Shown: piece after piece, positions 16,207 through 24,483 of the stretch
Layout of the letters: each line of letters begins with the position of its first letter
Position numbering within the stretch: position 1 is the first letter of the stretch
Origin: Chloroflexota bacterium
GTDB taxonomy: Bacteria > Chloroflexota > UBA6077 > FW602-bin22 > CADDYW01
Reading direction: 5' to 3'
Length of the DNA stretch: 32,403 nt
NCBI GenBank assembly: GCA_902810745.1
Contig: CADDYW010000042.1
Location: 1-32,403, forward strand
Made by a program: the position numbers and the translations under genes
Notes under the pieces: model-generated
Told to the model about the DNA's origin: nothing
Databases searched by the model: none
What the model saw: the letters and a program-made list of their open reading frames with translations, nothing else

Positions 16207-17166
16207 ATGACATCTGTCAGGGATCAGGAGATCGCTGGAGCCGTTACGGCGGCTCTCGCCGGTGATGGCCGCGTGAACCTGTCCGATATCGTTCACATCT
16301 CCGTCGAGAATGGCATCGTCCTGCTCAGCGGTACGACCTGGACGGCGGACGAGAAGCTCGCCGCGACCGAGATCGCCCGGAGCGTGGATGGGGTCGTCGA
16401 CGTCCAGAACGATCTGACCGTGCCCGTCGAAGGCGAGATCTCGGATGCGGAGCTTCGCGACGCAGTGGAGGCAGCGCTGGCCTCCGACCCTGAGCTGGTC
16501 CGTCGTGTTGGCTGTACGGTCGACGATGGAATCGTCACACTTATCGGGCACGTGCGCGATCCAGGCGACGAGCACAAAGCGATTCACCTGGCAGGGACCG
16601 TCCACGGGGTCGAGCAGGTCATCAGCGCGCTGGAGATCGCCGAGATCGTGCCAGACGTGACCGCTCTCCCGGTCGACGATGCCACGCTCGTCGGCAAGGT
16701 TGCCGACGCCCTCGAGCGCGCCGGAATCCAGATCGAGGATCGGGTGATCGAGGTCGATCAGGGCGTGGCGAGGGTACGAGGAAAGGTCAGGACCGAGAAT
16801 GATCGTCGACGGGTGACGTCGGTCGTGGCTTCGGTCGATGGTATTCGTGCCGTCCAGACGCGCCTCGTCCTGCGGCTCTCCGAGGAAAGCGCCGATCCCG
16901 ACGAGAGGCTGGCCGCGCGCGTGATCCACGCTCTGGCACGGGATGGTCGGGTCGCTCCGAGTAACGTGGAGGTCATTGCTGACGACGGGGTCGTGACGAT
17001 TACCGGTCAGGTCGATAGTATCGACGACCAGGTTGCTGTTGCTGAAGTCGCCGGTTCCGTCCAGGGCGTCCGGCGTATCGACAACCGAGTCCTCGTCCTT
17101 GACCGTACCAGCGCACGCTCGGGAGACAAAGGAGTCCGGGGTCGGCCTCGGCCCTACCGACGCTAA
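16207..17166 (+). CDS. Quadruple BON-domain protein
   Basis: 319 residues, start ATG 16207 behind GGGGGAG. Four BON units are visible: VRDQEIAGAVTAALAGDGRV...NGIVLLSG; ISDAELRDAVEAALASDPEL...DGIVTLIG; DATLVGKVADALERAGIQ...QGVARVRG; and DERLAARVIHALARDGRV...DGVVTITG. The third is more divergent. There is no signal peptide, and a short basic tail (RGRPRPYRR) ends it. BON domains are linked to membrane or lipid association and stress. It begins a three-gene operon with a zinc-ribbon protein and a hibernation factor, and is divergent from the rRNA operon. The shorter BON paralogue lies at 9539, on the other side of the rRNA. Confidence 0.85.
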   Translation: MTSVRDQEIAGAVTAALAGDGRVNLSDIVHISVENGIVLLSGTTWTADEKLAATEIARSVDGVVDVQNDLTVPVEGEISDAELRDAVEAALASDPELVRRVGCTVDDGIVTLIGHVRDPGDEHKAIHLAGTVHGVEQVISALEIAEIVPDVTALPVDDATLVGKVADALERAGIQIEDRVIEVDQGVARVRGKVRTENDRRRVTSVVASVDGIRAVQTRLVLRLSEESADPDERLAARVIHALARDGRVAPSNVEVIADDGVVTITGQVDSIDDQVAVAEVAGSVQGVRRIDNRVLVLDRTSARSGDKGVRGRPRPYRR

Positions 17167-17212
17167 ACGACGGCCGACGCGGTAGGGATTCGGTCTCAGG
17201 AGGCAAGAGATA

Positions 17213-17761
17213 ATGTTGCAAGGACTGCACTTGCCGGGACGCACGCGCCCGACGGCCCGTGACGTTTATCGATCCGAGATCGGCGAGAGGGTGGACTGGC
17301 TGCTCCCGCAGCACAAGTGGGAGAAGGGCAAGGATCGCCCCGGAATTCTTATCTGCCCCCGCTGCCACGCCATCTCGACGCAGAAACGCTGGTTTCTCGA
17401 CGAAGACCGCTACCAGCAGCTTCGGGCCACGCCAGGAGTTCAGTTCGTGATCTGTACTGGCTGCCGGCGCATCGAACACCAGGTGTACGAGGGCATCGTT
17501 CAGCTTCGAAGCCCCCTTCTCCTGGCGAACAAGAGGCAGGCAATGGCGTTGATCCACCACGAGGAAGACAAGGCTCGCCGAACGAATCCCTTCAGTCGAC
17601 TTGCCTCGGTCGTTGACCACGGCGCGACGATCGATATCCTGACGACGACATACTGGCTGGCCGAGCGTATTGGAAAGGCCTTTCACAAGTCGTTTAAGGG
17701 TTCACTCGACCTGCAACGTCTGCCCAACGAGCGCTTCGTTCGGGTACGGTGGGAGCGTTAA
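17213..17761 (+). CDS. Zinc-ribbon protein (BCAM0308/NMD3-like)
   Basis: 182 residues, start ATG 17213 with AGGAGG at 17198-17203. Two Cys pairs, CPRC (in GILICPRCHAIS) and CTGC (in FVICTGCRRIEH), make a treble or ribbon zinc site. Between them lies KRWFLDEDRYQQL. The arrangement resembles the small bacterial BCAM0308 family and, more distantly, the N-terminal zinc ribbon of NMD3, a large-subunit-binding protein. That distant link is a pattern-based suggestion. The C-terminal half (NPFSRLASVVDHGATIDILTTTYWLAERIGKAFHKSF) resembles an alpha/beta nucleic-acid-binding module. It lies 3 nt before the S30AE gene, which points to a ribosome- or stress-related role. Confidence 0.65.
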   Translation: MLQGLHLPGRTRPTARDVYRSEIGERVDWLLPQHKWEKGKDRPGILICPRCHAISTQKRWFLDEDRYQQLRATPGVQFVICTGCRRIEHQVYEGIVQLRSPLLLANKRQAMALIHHEEDKARRTNPFSRLASVVDHGATIDILTTTYWLAERIGKAFHKSFKGSLDLQRLPNERFVRVRWER

Positions 17762-17764
17762 ACG

Positions 17765-18322
17765 ATGGACGTTCGGCTCACCGGAAAGAACATGGTCCTT
17801 GACGACGCCATCGAGCAGTACGCGACACGTAAGTTCCACAAGCTCGCACGCTACCGTCCTGACCTCGACCGGGTGGACGTCGAGCTGACGCGTCAGACCA
17901 CCCGCGACGTCCAGGATCATTACGTGTGTCAGGCAAACCTGATTGCAAAAGGGCGGCTGATCTTACGTGGCGAGGAGCGTGCTGCAGAGCCACGCGTATC
18001 GGTCGACACGCTCGTCGATCATCTGGAGCAGCAGCTCCAGCGGCAACACGAACGAACCGAGAGCCTGCGACGGCTGACTGCGCAAGGCCATCTTCCGCCC
18101 GCCCCTCCCGAGGCGTTCGCGCGACCTTCGACGTTCGAGGTCATCCTGGCCGATTTCGGCATCGATGAGGATACGATCACACACCTCGAGCACCGTGGCG
18201 TTCGAACGATGGATCAGCTACGCGCGCTCGTCGATGACAATCGGCTTGGGCCGTGGCTTGGTCCAGGATATGAACGCCAGACCCGCGCCCTGATCGAGGT
18301 CATCGAAAAGCTACGACTGTAG
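17765..18322 (+). CDS. hpf: Ribosome hibernation factor (S30AE) with unusual C-terminal domain
   Basis: 185 residues, starting 3 nt after the zinc-ribbon gene, with GGGAG upstream. Residues 1-98 have the S30AE fold: MDVRLTGKNMVLDDAIEQYATRKFHKLARY, then VDVELTRQTTRDVQDHYVCQANLIAKGRLILRGEE and VDTLVDHLEQQLQRQHER. Such domains sit in the 30S mRNA/tRNA channel near the decoding site and shut ribosomes down. Long HPFs normally carry a dimerising tail with a KPM-EEA motif. Here residues 120-185 (ILADFGIDEDTITHLEHRGVRTMDQLRALV ... RALIEVIEKLRL) look instead like a helix-hairpin-helix or RNA-polymerase-alpha-CTD type module. It is the last gene of the operon next to the divergent rRNA genes. Confidence 0.85.
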   Translation: MDVRLTGKNMVLDDAIEQYATRKFHKLARYRPDLDRVDVELTRQTTRDVQDHYVCQANLIAKGRLILRGEERAAEPRVSVDTLVDHLEQQLQRQHERTESLRRLTAQGHLPPAPPEAFARPSTFEVILADFGIDEDTITHLEHRGVRTMDQLRALVDDNRLGPWLGPGYERQTRALIEVIEKLRL

Positions 18323-18475
18323 GCACGTGCTCACTGGCTCGCTTGCCTTCGACCCAGCGCGCGGGAAAGCACGCGTGATCCAGAAGACACGCTAACCGTG
18401 GCACCCTTGCTCCCAGCACCACATCGCCGCATCTGCCAGTGCGAATGCTCGCGCAGCCAGCTGAATCGTCGGTCC

Positions 18476-19345
18476 TCAGAGCAAGATCCGGGAAGGAAAT
18501 TCTGGGACGCCACGAATGCCCGGCACCCGAACTCGGAATAGCGCGCCCGCGCCCGGCCCGTTTAGATCCTTGTTGTCGCCGCCGGCCGTCGTCACGTAGA
18601 GATCACGGTAGTCAGGGCCGCCAAAGGTCGGGCACGAGACTTTCCTGGCGGGGAAGGTAATACGCTGGTCCTCGGTTCCATCCGGGGCGTACCGCACCAC
18701 GCAGCCTCCATCCCATCGGGCTGACCATACGTAACCGTCGGCGTCGACCGTCATCCCGTCGGGACGCCCTTCTTCTGGATCCTCTGGCGTGCGAACAAAC
18801 ACGCGCTGGTTGGTGATCGCGCCGGTCGAGGCATCGTAGTCGAACCGATAAATCTCGCGCTTCGGCGTATCGGTATAGTACATTTGCTTGCGATCGGGTG
18901 TGAAACCCATGCCGTTGGACGTGCCGATCCCGTCCAGCAGTTTGGTGATCGTGCCATCCAGATCGAGACGGTAGAGCCGGCCGAGGCGCTCCGGCGTCCG
19001 CATCGTGCCGCAGAAGACGCGTCCAACCGGATCGGCGATCACGTCGTTGAAACGGGTCTCACGCTCATCGGGAATCTCCTCGATCACCGTGGTGAGCCGA
19101 CCGTCTCGCCAGATTTTCACCGCGCCGCGCGCCATGAACAGCAAGAGGGCCCCGTCGCTCTGGATCGTAAACCCCCCGATTGCTTCGGTAGCCTGGTAGA
19201 CCTGCTCGTGGGTGCCTGACGCGGGATTGTAGCGGAAGATTCGTCCCCGTGGGATGTCGAGCCAGTACAGACATTGCTCGCCAGGGTGCCAGAGTGGCCC
19301 CTCGCCGGTCACGCAGCGATAGTCGGCAATGAGTTCGATGTCCAC
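18476..19345 (-). CDS. SMP-30/gluconolactonase/regucalcin-family lactonase
   Basis: A 289-residue six-bladed propeller that hydrolyses sugar or other lactones with a divalent metal. Metal-ligand segments are visible: CVTGEGPLWHP (Glu), ETRFNDVIADPVGRVFCGTM (Asn), GTSNGMGFTPDRKQMYYTDT (Asn) and EGRPDGMTVDADGYVWSARW (Asp). Length and order fit the family (about 290-300). It is transcribed towards the hibernation operon and diverges from the prenyl-synthase promoter. The actual lactone is unknown. Confidence 0.9.
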   Translation of the reverse strand: MDIELIADYRCVTGEGPLWHPGEQCLYWLDIPRGRIFRYNPASGTHEQVYQATEAIGGFTIQSDGALLLFMARGAVKIWRDGRLTTVIEEIPDERETRFNDVIADPVGRVFCGTMRTPERLGRLYRLDLDGTITKLLDGIGTSNGMGFTPDRKQMYYTDTPKREIYRFDYDASTGAITNQRVFVRTPEDPEEGRPDGMTVDADGYVWSARWDGGCVVRYAPDGTEDQRITFPARKVSCPTFGGPDYRDLYVTTAGGDNKDLNGPGAGALFRVRVPGIRGVPEFPSRILL

Positions 19346-19483
19346 GCGATCCTCCGAGCACTTTTTCCAGTACGTTCACACTATCACACCGCTGTCGGGC
19401 AGGGAAAGGGACCACGCTGCACTCATAAGAAGAAAGTACTAACCATCCAAGGACGAATATCTACGCGTTCAGGGCATACAGAA

Positions 19484-19492
19484 TGCTATAAT
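19484..19492 (+). promoter_or_regulatory. Extended -10 promoter of the prenyl-synthase/peptide/kinase locus
   Basis: TGCTATAAT at 19484-19492 is a perfect extended -10 element. The -35 at normal spacing (CGCGTT) is poor, as often with extended -10 promoters. The predicted start near 19499 leaves a leader of about 20 nt before the GTG at 19520 and rules out the upstream in-frame starts. Confidence 0.75.
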
Positions 19493-19519
19493 ACGGCCAC
19501 TTCTAGCAGAGGTAGATGG

Positions 19520-20581
19520 GTGGCGATGCACTCGGGGGTCAGTGGCGCGGTGAAGCACGAAGCGTCCATCATTCCGTCCAGAACGGAGATCTACCGTGCT
19601 GTCGGCGGGCGCACCAGAGCCGTGATCGCCGAACAAGAGCCGTCACTGCAGCAGATCTGCCGGGATCTGCTTGCAGGTGACCGCCATGTGCTGAGTGAGT
19701 GCCCGGCGACTCTCTGGCCGGTCGTGGTGATTCGGTCGTGTGTCTCGGCCAGGGGAGATTGGAGCAGAGCCCTCTGGCCCGCCGCGGCTCTGGAGATCGC
19801 CATGACCGCCGCAGACGTTTTTGACGACCTGGCGGACGGTGAAGAAACGCCGGTTATCGCTCAGTTCGGGCCTGGGCCAGTTCTCACTGCCGCCGCGGGC
19901 TTGCTCAGTTTGGCTGGATCCGTTATTCTTCGAGCGTGTGAAGATGGCTGCCCCGAGTCGGTTGCTCTCCAGCTCGGGAGGATGTTGGGCGACGCCCTGG
20001 CGACCGCCGCTGATGGTCAGCTCCATAGTCTGAGTCGACGTGCGACGATCACGGACGTGGTGGACGCGTATCGTTTGACAGCAGGTAAAAGCGGACCGCT
20101 CGGCGAGCTAGCTGCACGGTTGGGCAGCGCGGTAGCGCTGGTCGATGCCGATGTGCTCGACCTCTACGGGACGTTTGGGTGGCATTTCGCCGTCGCGGGT
20201 CAGCTGATCAACGATGCGCTGGACGCTTCGCCGGGCCGCTCGTCAGCCAAGCGCGACGTCCAGGATGGCAGTCCAACCGTACCGCTCGTATTCGCCGGCT
20301 CGAATGGCGCTCCGCGTGGAGCCAGTCAAGCGGCGATCGCCGCCTGGGAAGACGCCGAGCGTCGACGCATCGCGGAGGAAGGGGGTATTATCCTGACCGA
20401 GGTTCTCGCGATTGCCGATCGCCTGCGCGCGGAGCAGGCACTGGCAGCGCTCGACGAGCTCGGCCACGAGACCTCTGCCCTGCGCGAGCTCCTGGGCGGG
20501 ACGGACCATGGGGCTGATCGGCCACCTGGAGATGTCACGTCGGCTGAACAGACGCCAGGAAATCAGAAACCTTATGTGTAG
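19520..20581 (+). CDS. ComQ-like isoprenyl diphosphate synthase family protein
   Basis: 353 residues from GTG 19520 (AGAGGT 6 nt upstream; ATG 19526 is an alternative). An all-helical polyprenyl-synthase fold is indicated by the first aspartate motif DDLAD within IAMTAADVFDDLADGEE and a degenerate second motif NDALD within GQLINDALDASPG, followed by SAKRDVQDGSPTVPLVFA, the usual lysine and 'K-D-x-x-x-x-x-x-x-L-P' position. The N-terminal substrate-lysine region of ordinary farnesyl or geranyl synthases is not evident, a feature shared with ComQ, which transfers a prenyl group to a pheromone tryptophan. It is followed after 12 nt by a 78-residue peptide gene with Trp near its end, then a membrane sensor kinase. 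An ordinary polyprenyl synthase is the alternative, but the context favours peptide prenylation. Confidence 0.7.
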   Translation: MAMHSGVSGAVKHEASIIPSRTEIYRAVGGRTRAVIAEQEPSLQQICRDLLAGDRHVLSECPATLWPVVVIRSCVSARGDWSRALWPAAALEIAMTAADVFDDLADGEETPVIAQFGPGPVLTAAAGLLSLAGSVILRACEDGCPESVALQLGRMLGDALATAADGQLHSLSRRATITDVVDAYRLTAGKSGPLGELAARLGSAVALVDADVLDLYGTFGWHFAVAGQLINDALDASPGRSSAKRDVQDGSPTVPLVFAGSNGAPRGASQAAIAAWEDAERRRIAEEGGIILTEVLAIADRLRAEQALAALDELGHETSALRELLGGTDHGADRPPGDVTSAEQTPGNQKPYV

Positions 20582-20593
20582 AGGAGGGGCCGA

Positions 20594-20830
20594 GTGAACA
20601 GGGTACCCGATGCGTTTCTCTCCGAGACCAGAGCCATTGCCGACGCCGTGCGCCGAATCCGTGAGGATGCACGGATTCTCGCCGTGGCCCGGCAGAGCGT
20701 AACGGACGCACTGGATCTCCTCGGGTTGACCGGCACGCCGCGAGAGGCAGTTAAGCCGTTACTCATCGCCGCGACTTCGACGGGTGCTGAGGCGCACATA
20801 CTCAAACCGCAAACGTTCTGGTTCGGTTAG
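20594..20830 (+). CDS. Candidate ComX-like prenylated pheromone precursor
   Basis: 78 residues, GTG start with a strong AGGAGG (20582-20587) at 6 nt spacing, so it is very likely translated. The body is a helical leader (AIADAVRRIREDARILAVAR). The last residues are HILKPQTFWFG, with Trp76 third from the C-terminus. In several Bacillus ComX pheromones the prenylated Trp is also third from the end (for example RQWGD). There is no signal peptide, as in ComX precursors. I see no overall sequence similarity to ComX; the assignment rests on size, C-terminal Trp and position between a prenyl synthase and a sensor kinase. Alternative: an unrelated small regulatory protein. Confidence 0.6.
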   Translation: MNRVPDAFLSETRAIADAVRRIREDARILAVARQSVTDALDLLGLTGTPREAVKPLLIAATSTGAEAHILKPQTFWFG

Positions 20831-20862
20831 CCCGACGAGAGGGTAGCCTCATCCGATCCTGG

Positions 20863-23709
20863 ATGCCCTGGCCCATCGGCTATCGAGTCGCCGGGATCGT
20901 CTTCGCGGTTGTGTCGGTCATTGTCGTCGCGGCAGCTTCGTCTCGGGCGTTCACGAGTGGGCCCGACTGGGGATTACAGCTGCGCCTCGCTGACGGCGAA
21001 GTGATCGCCAGTGAGGTTAGCCCAAACAGCCTCGCCTGGAACCTCGATATCCGTCCCGGCCAGGTCGTTGTTCAGATCAATGGACAGAGTCCACGGGCCT
21101 ACGTTGGGAGCACGCTGAAGAGTGCCTCGTTGATCGTCGTTCGGGATGCCGGTGGCACTCAGCAGGTCGCCACGGTACCTGATCTGCCGGACGGTCTCGG
21201 GGTTGCTCTCGTCGTCGGTGCGTTGTTCTTCCTCGGCCTCGGGGCGGTGGTATTTCGCTGGGCCGACGATACTCGTCTGGGCCTGACGTTCCTCGTCTTC
21301 GGCTGGGCCGCCGCGATGACGTTTGTCTCGATCCCCGCCGCCACGCTCGGACACCAGATAGGATTCCTCGTGGCGGCGCCGTCGGCGATCGTCGCATCGT
21401 CATGTTTTGTCCTTCTGTTTCTCGCCTTTCCCCGGCCGGTCAAAGGTGCAAATTGGATCAGTCTTCTCGTCACCGGCGTGACGATCGCGTGTGTCGGGGC
21501 AATCGTCTTCCCCGTGGCGGCAGGTATCCCCGTCCCCCGAGTCGTCGACACGATCCTCTGGCTCTGGGTTGCCTCCGTCCTGATCGGCGCGCTGTGTGTC
21601 CTCGGTCTGCGCATGCGCAATCGCGATGACCGTCGCCGTCTTGCACCCATTATCGTCGGCGCGGCCGTGGGGATCCTGCCGCTGGTCGTGCTGAACGCCC
21701 TGCCTTACGTGATCAACCAGCAGATGATCGTTCCCATCGAGCTGACTCCCCTGGTCCTGATTGGTATTCCCCTTGGTTTTACCTACGCCATACTGCGTCA
21801 CCGATTGTTTGCACTCGACGCGCTGGTCCGTTACTTTCTCCTTCGTCTCGGCGACATCGTTACCTTTATCGTCATTGGCCTCCTCACCTGGAGTGTTCTC
21901 CAGCGCGTTGACGTCGACGATACTGTCGCCGTCGTCATCGCCATCGCCCTGACCGCGCTGATTGGGCCATCATTGGCAGCGCGAGTGGAGATGGCCATCG
22001 ATCGATCACTGTACAGTACGGTCGCACTCGCGCGGAACTCCCCGGCATTCCACGAGAAGCGTACGACTCAGGATCTGGGTCTCGAGCTCGCACGCCAGAT
22101 TCGCCAGCTCGTGCCCGTCCAGTGGTCTGCCGTGGTCGCACGCCGCCTGGTCACGGAAAATCCCTCTAACGACAAGGATATTCAGCCGACCTTGCTCATC
22201 GCGGTCGACGGCGATGCGCCAATCCACCGTCTCCGGGGGCGCTGGATCGGTAGTCGTCTGGTCTGGCTCGACGGATCACAGGACCGAACCGTGATTCCAC
22301 TCCAGAGCGGTAGCCGGACGCTCGGCGCCATCGTCGTGGGACCCCGGCTGAACAATGCGAAACCGAACGCATTGGACCTCGAGACAATTCAGATCCTCGC
22401 AGCCCACGCGTCGATGCCCTTCGAGGCAGCGCTGCTCCGCCAGCAAGCCGAAGCGGAGCGACGATTCCGCGAGGGACTGTCAGGATTCGCCCGCGAGCTT
22501 GCCGCGGCAGGGTCGGTCGAGCAGGTTCTCCACATAACCGCAGTCCACGTTCGGCGTCTGCTCCGGGCCGATGTTGCTCGCATCTGGACCCGTGATGCGA
22601 CCGGTAAACTCACGGAGGCGGCGTGTGATGGGGATGGTACGCTGGGTGGGGCGGCCACTTTCGAACGCTGGCCCTGGGATGATCGTGCGACCACCGGAGC
22701 CGAATCAGCCGACGCCGCCACGGTCATCCGAGAACAGACCGTCACGGACCAGGATCAGGAGCCTTGCTCCCGTGTCTTCTTTCGCCTGGGCGATATCGGG
22801 AATGCCACTGCCATCGGGGTAGCGATTCGCCGTGGGACAGATGACCCGTTCACCTCGGAAGACGAGCGGCGAGCCAGTGAGATGATCGAGCACGCCGACG
22901 GCGCCTTCCGACGCGCTCACGCCCTGGTGCAGGCCACCGAAGCGGAGACGTTGCGAGAAATCGCGCGCGTTCGCAGCGAGTTCCTCGATATTGTCTCTCA
23001 CGAGCTACAGAATCCGCTGTCGGTCATTCTTGGATTTGCCGAGCTGATCGAGATGCGCCTGGGCGGGACCGATGACCCCATGCTAAGTAAGGCGATTGCA
23101 TCGATCATCGGGGCGACGACCACCTGCCGTCGCCTCATCGACGACCTGCTCACGTCCTCCCGTGTGGATCGTGGGCGACTATCCCTTCGCCACGAGGTGG
23201 TAGACGTTGGCAAGTTCCTCGCGCGCGTCGCCCAGACCTACCAGGTCCTCCCGGACGGACATCGGATCCGCGTCGAAAGAACGCCCGAAGATCTCCGCGT
23301 GTCCGCCGACGTGGCGCGGCTCGAGCAGATGGTCGGAAACCTGCTCACGAACGCCCTGCGCTACTCGGACGGCGGCCCGGTCACCCTTCGCGCGCGACTT
23401 TTTTCCACGGACGAGGTTTCGATCGAGGTACGCGATTTCGGACGCGGGATCAGTCCCGAGGATCAGGCACGCATCTGGGACCGGTTTTATCGAACCGCGC
23501 ACGCGGAGTCACGCACGCCACGTGGCGTTGGCGTGGGGCTCTGGATCGTCCGAACGCTCGCCGAGCTCCACGGCGGACGGGCCGAGGTCGAAAGTAAACC
23601 CGGCGAGGGTAGTCTATTCCGGATTATTCTCCCGCTCGTCCGGCCTGAACCCTCGGCGGAAACTCAGGCTGAAAAGTCGGAGGGAAAGGGTCCGACTGTC
23701 GCAGCCTGA
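20863..23709 (+). CDS. ComP-like multi-TM PDZ/GAF sensor histidine kinase
   Basis: 948 residues. TM1 lies at about 6-26. An extracytoplasmic PDZ-like loop at about 30-95 includes VIASEVSPNSLAWNLDIRPGQVVVQINGQSP. Eight or nine further TM helices run to about 370, including YAILRHRLFALDALVRYFL, a phrase found in many ComP-type sensors. A GAF-like segment follows at about 530-690. The kinase core has the H-box EFLDIVSHELQNPL (His713), N-box LLTNALRYSDGG, G1 VRDFGRGISPEDQARIWDRF and G2 GVGVGLWIV. ComP of Bacillus is HisKA_3/NarL type, whereas this is a classical HisKA kinase, so the input half looks ComP-like and the output half differs. It follows the peptide gene by 32 nt. Partner regulator unknown; the nearest one, at 24480, is atypical. 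Confidence 0.82.
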   Translation: MPWPIGYRVAGIVFAVVSVIVVAAASSRAFTSGPDWGLQLRLADGEVIASEVSPNSLAWNLDIRPGQVVVQINGQSPRAYVGSTLKSASLIVVRDAGGTQQVATVPDLPDGLGVALVVGALFFLGLGAVVFRWADDTRLGLTFLVFGWAAAMTFVSIPAATLGHQIGFLVAAPSAIVASSCFVLLFLAFPRPVKGANWISLLVTGVTIACVGAIVFPVAAGIPVPRVVDTILWLWVASVLIGALCVLGLRMRNRDDRRRLAPIIVGAAVGILPLVVLNALPYVINQQMIVPIELTPLVLIGIPLGFTYAILRHRLFALDALVRYFLLRLGDIVTFIVIGLLTWSVLQRVDVDDTVAVVIAIALTALIGPSLAARVEMAIDRSLYSTVALARNSPAFHEKRTTQDLGLELARQIRQLVPVQWSAVVARRLVTENPSNDKDIQPTLLIAVDGDAPIHRLRGRWIGSRLVWLDGSQDRTVIPLQSGSRTLGAIVVGPRLNNAKPNALDLETIQILAAHASMPFEAALLRQQAEAERRFREGLSGFARELAAAGSVEQVLHITAVHVRRLLRADVARIWTRDATGKLTEAACDGDGTLGGAATFERWPWDDRATTGAESADAATVIREQTVTDQDQEPCSRVFFRLGDIGNATAIGVAIRRGTDDPFTSEDERRASEMIEHADGAFRRAHALVQATEAETLREIARVRSEFLDIVSHELQNPLSVILGFAELIEMRLGGTDDPMLSKAIASIIGATTTCRRLIDDLLTSSRVDRGRLSLRHEVVDVGKFLARVAQTYQVLPDGHRIRVERTPEDLRVSADVARLEQMVGNLLTNALRYSDGGPVTLRARLFSTDEVSIEVRDFGRGISPEDQARIWDRFYRTAHAESRTPRGVGVGLWIVRTLAELHGGRAEVESKPGEGSLFRIILPLVRPEPSAETQAEKSEGKGPTVAA

Positions 23710-23774
23710 GCTTCGTGTAGACGTGTCGCTGGCCCTCGCTCCGCGGCGTGAATCCTCGCGTGCGTTTGACCCAC

Positions 23775-23799
23775 GACCGACAGACCGGGGCGGTCGGTC
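23775..23799 (+). terminator. Hairpin after the sensor kinase gene
   Basis: GACCGA (23775-23780) pairs with TCGGTC (23794-23799), with a GC-rich interior. No T-run follows, so it is a weak terminator candidate. Confidence 0.35.
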
Positions 23800-23842
23800 T
23801 ATGTAGGTAGAGATTGCTCACGCACATTGCCGTCTCCATCTC

Positions 23843-23891
23843 TTCAGGGTATTTTCAGGATCGCGGACCAGTCGTTCAGGTAATTCTCAGG
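23843..23891 (+). promoter_or_regulatory. Four TTCAGG half-sites in 11-bp direct repeats upstream of osmC/regulator
   Basis: TTCAGG occurs at 23843, 23854 and 23875, and CTCAGG at 23886. The steps are 11, 21 and 11 bp. Direct repeats with an 11-bp period are the usual target of PhoB/OmpR-family regulators, which bind head-to-tail on one DNA face. A weak -10 (TACCTT, 23902-23907) follows. The regulator of this type encoded 0.6 kb downstream could bind here (autoregulation). Confidence 0.65.
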
Positions 23892-23994
23892 AAAGAGCAA
23901 CTACCTTGATGAAGACGAGATACGCTCGGATCCCAGACCGAGCCAGCTTTGCGCTCCAGACGACGCTTCAGGTCGAAGATGCGACGGAGGATCG

Positions 23995-24483
23995 ATGACC
24001 GTGCTTGAAGGGACAGTAGATCTGCTCGAGGGAATGACCTTTTCCGCGACGTCGGGCACCGGACATACCCTGACGCTGGACGCGGCGAGCGACGTCGGCG
24101 GGATGAATCGTGGTCCGCGCCCGATGGAGCTGTTCCTGCTCGGACTGGGCGGCTGCACGGGGATGGATGTGATCAGCATTCTGCGCAAGATGCGCCAGAC
24201 GATCACCGGCTACCGGATCCACGTCACGGGAGAGCAGGCCGAGACACACCCGAGGATTTTTACGTCAATTACTGTCGAGCATATCGTCCGTGGGCAGAAT
24301 GTGAACGTGGACTCGGTTCGTCGCGCGGTCGAGCTCTCAGCAACGCGCTACTGTTCTGCGTCTGCGATGCTCTCGAAAGTCGCGAAGATCGAGGAACGCT
24401 TCCGCGTCTTCGACGAGGCCACGGGAGTCGAAACGACCGGAACCCTTGGGACTACCACTGACATCGGGGCAGCGGCGACATGA
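23995..24483 (+). CDS. OsmC-family peroxiredoxin-like protein
   Basis: 162 residues, start ATG 23995 with GGAGG 4 nt upstream. OsmC/Ohr proteins reduce organic hydroperoxides or related reactive species with a Cys pair. Both Cys are present: GLGGCTGMDVISILRKM and SATRYCSASAMLSKV. The GRPMELFLLGLGGC phrase is typical of the OsmC/YhfA branch. Its stop overlaps the regulator start (ATGA). The four TTCAGG half-sites upstream suggest OmpR-type control of this operon. Stress defence is the likely job. Confidence 0.88.
   Translation: MTVLEGTVDLLEGMTFSATSGTGHTLTLDAASDVGGMNRGPRPMELFLLGLGGCTGMDVISILRKMRQTITGYRIHVTGEQAETHPRIFTSITVEHIVRGQNVNVDSVRRAVELSATRYCSASAMLSKVAKIEERFRVFDEATGVETTGTLGTTTDIGAAAT

Noticed and set aside
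16060..17244. A 394-codon minus-strand frame over the BON gene
   Set aside because: It is the shadow of the four-BON gene, which has repeats, a good RBS and operon context.
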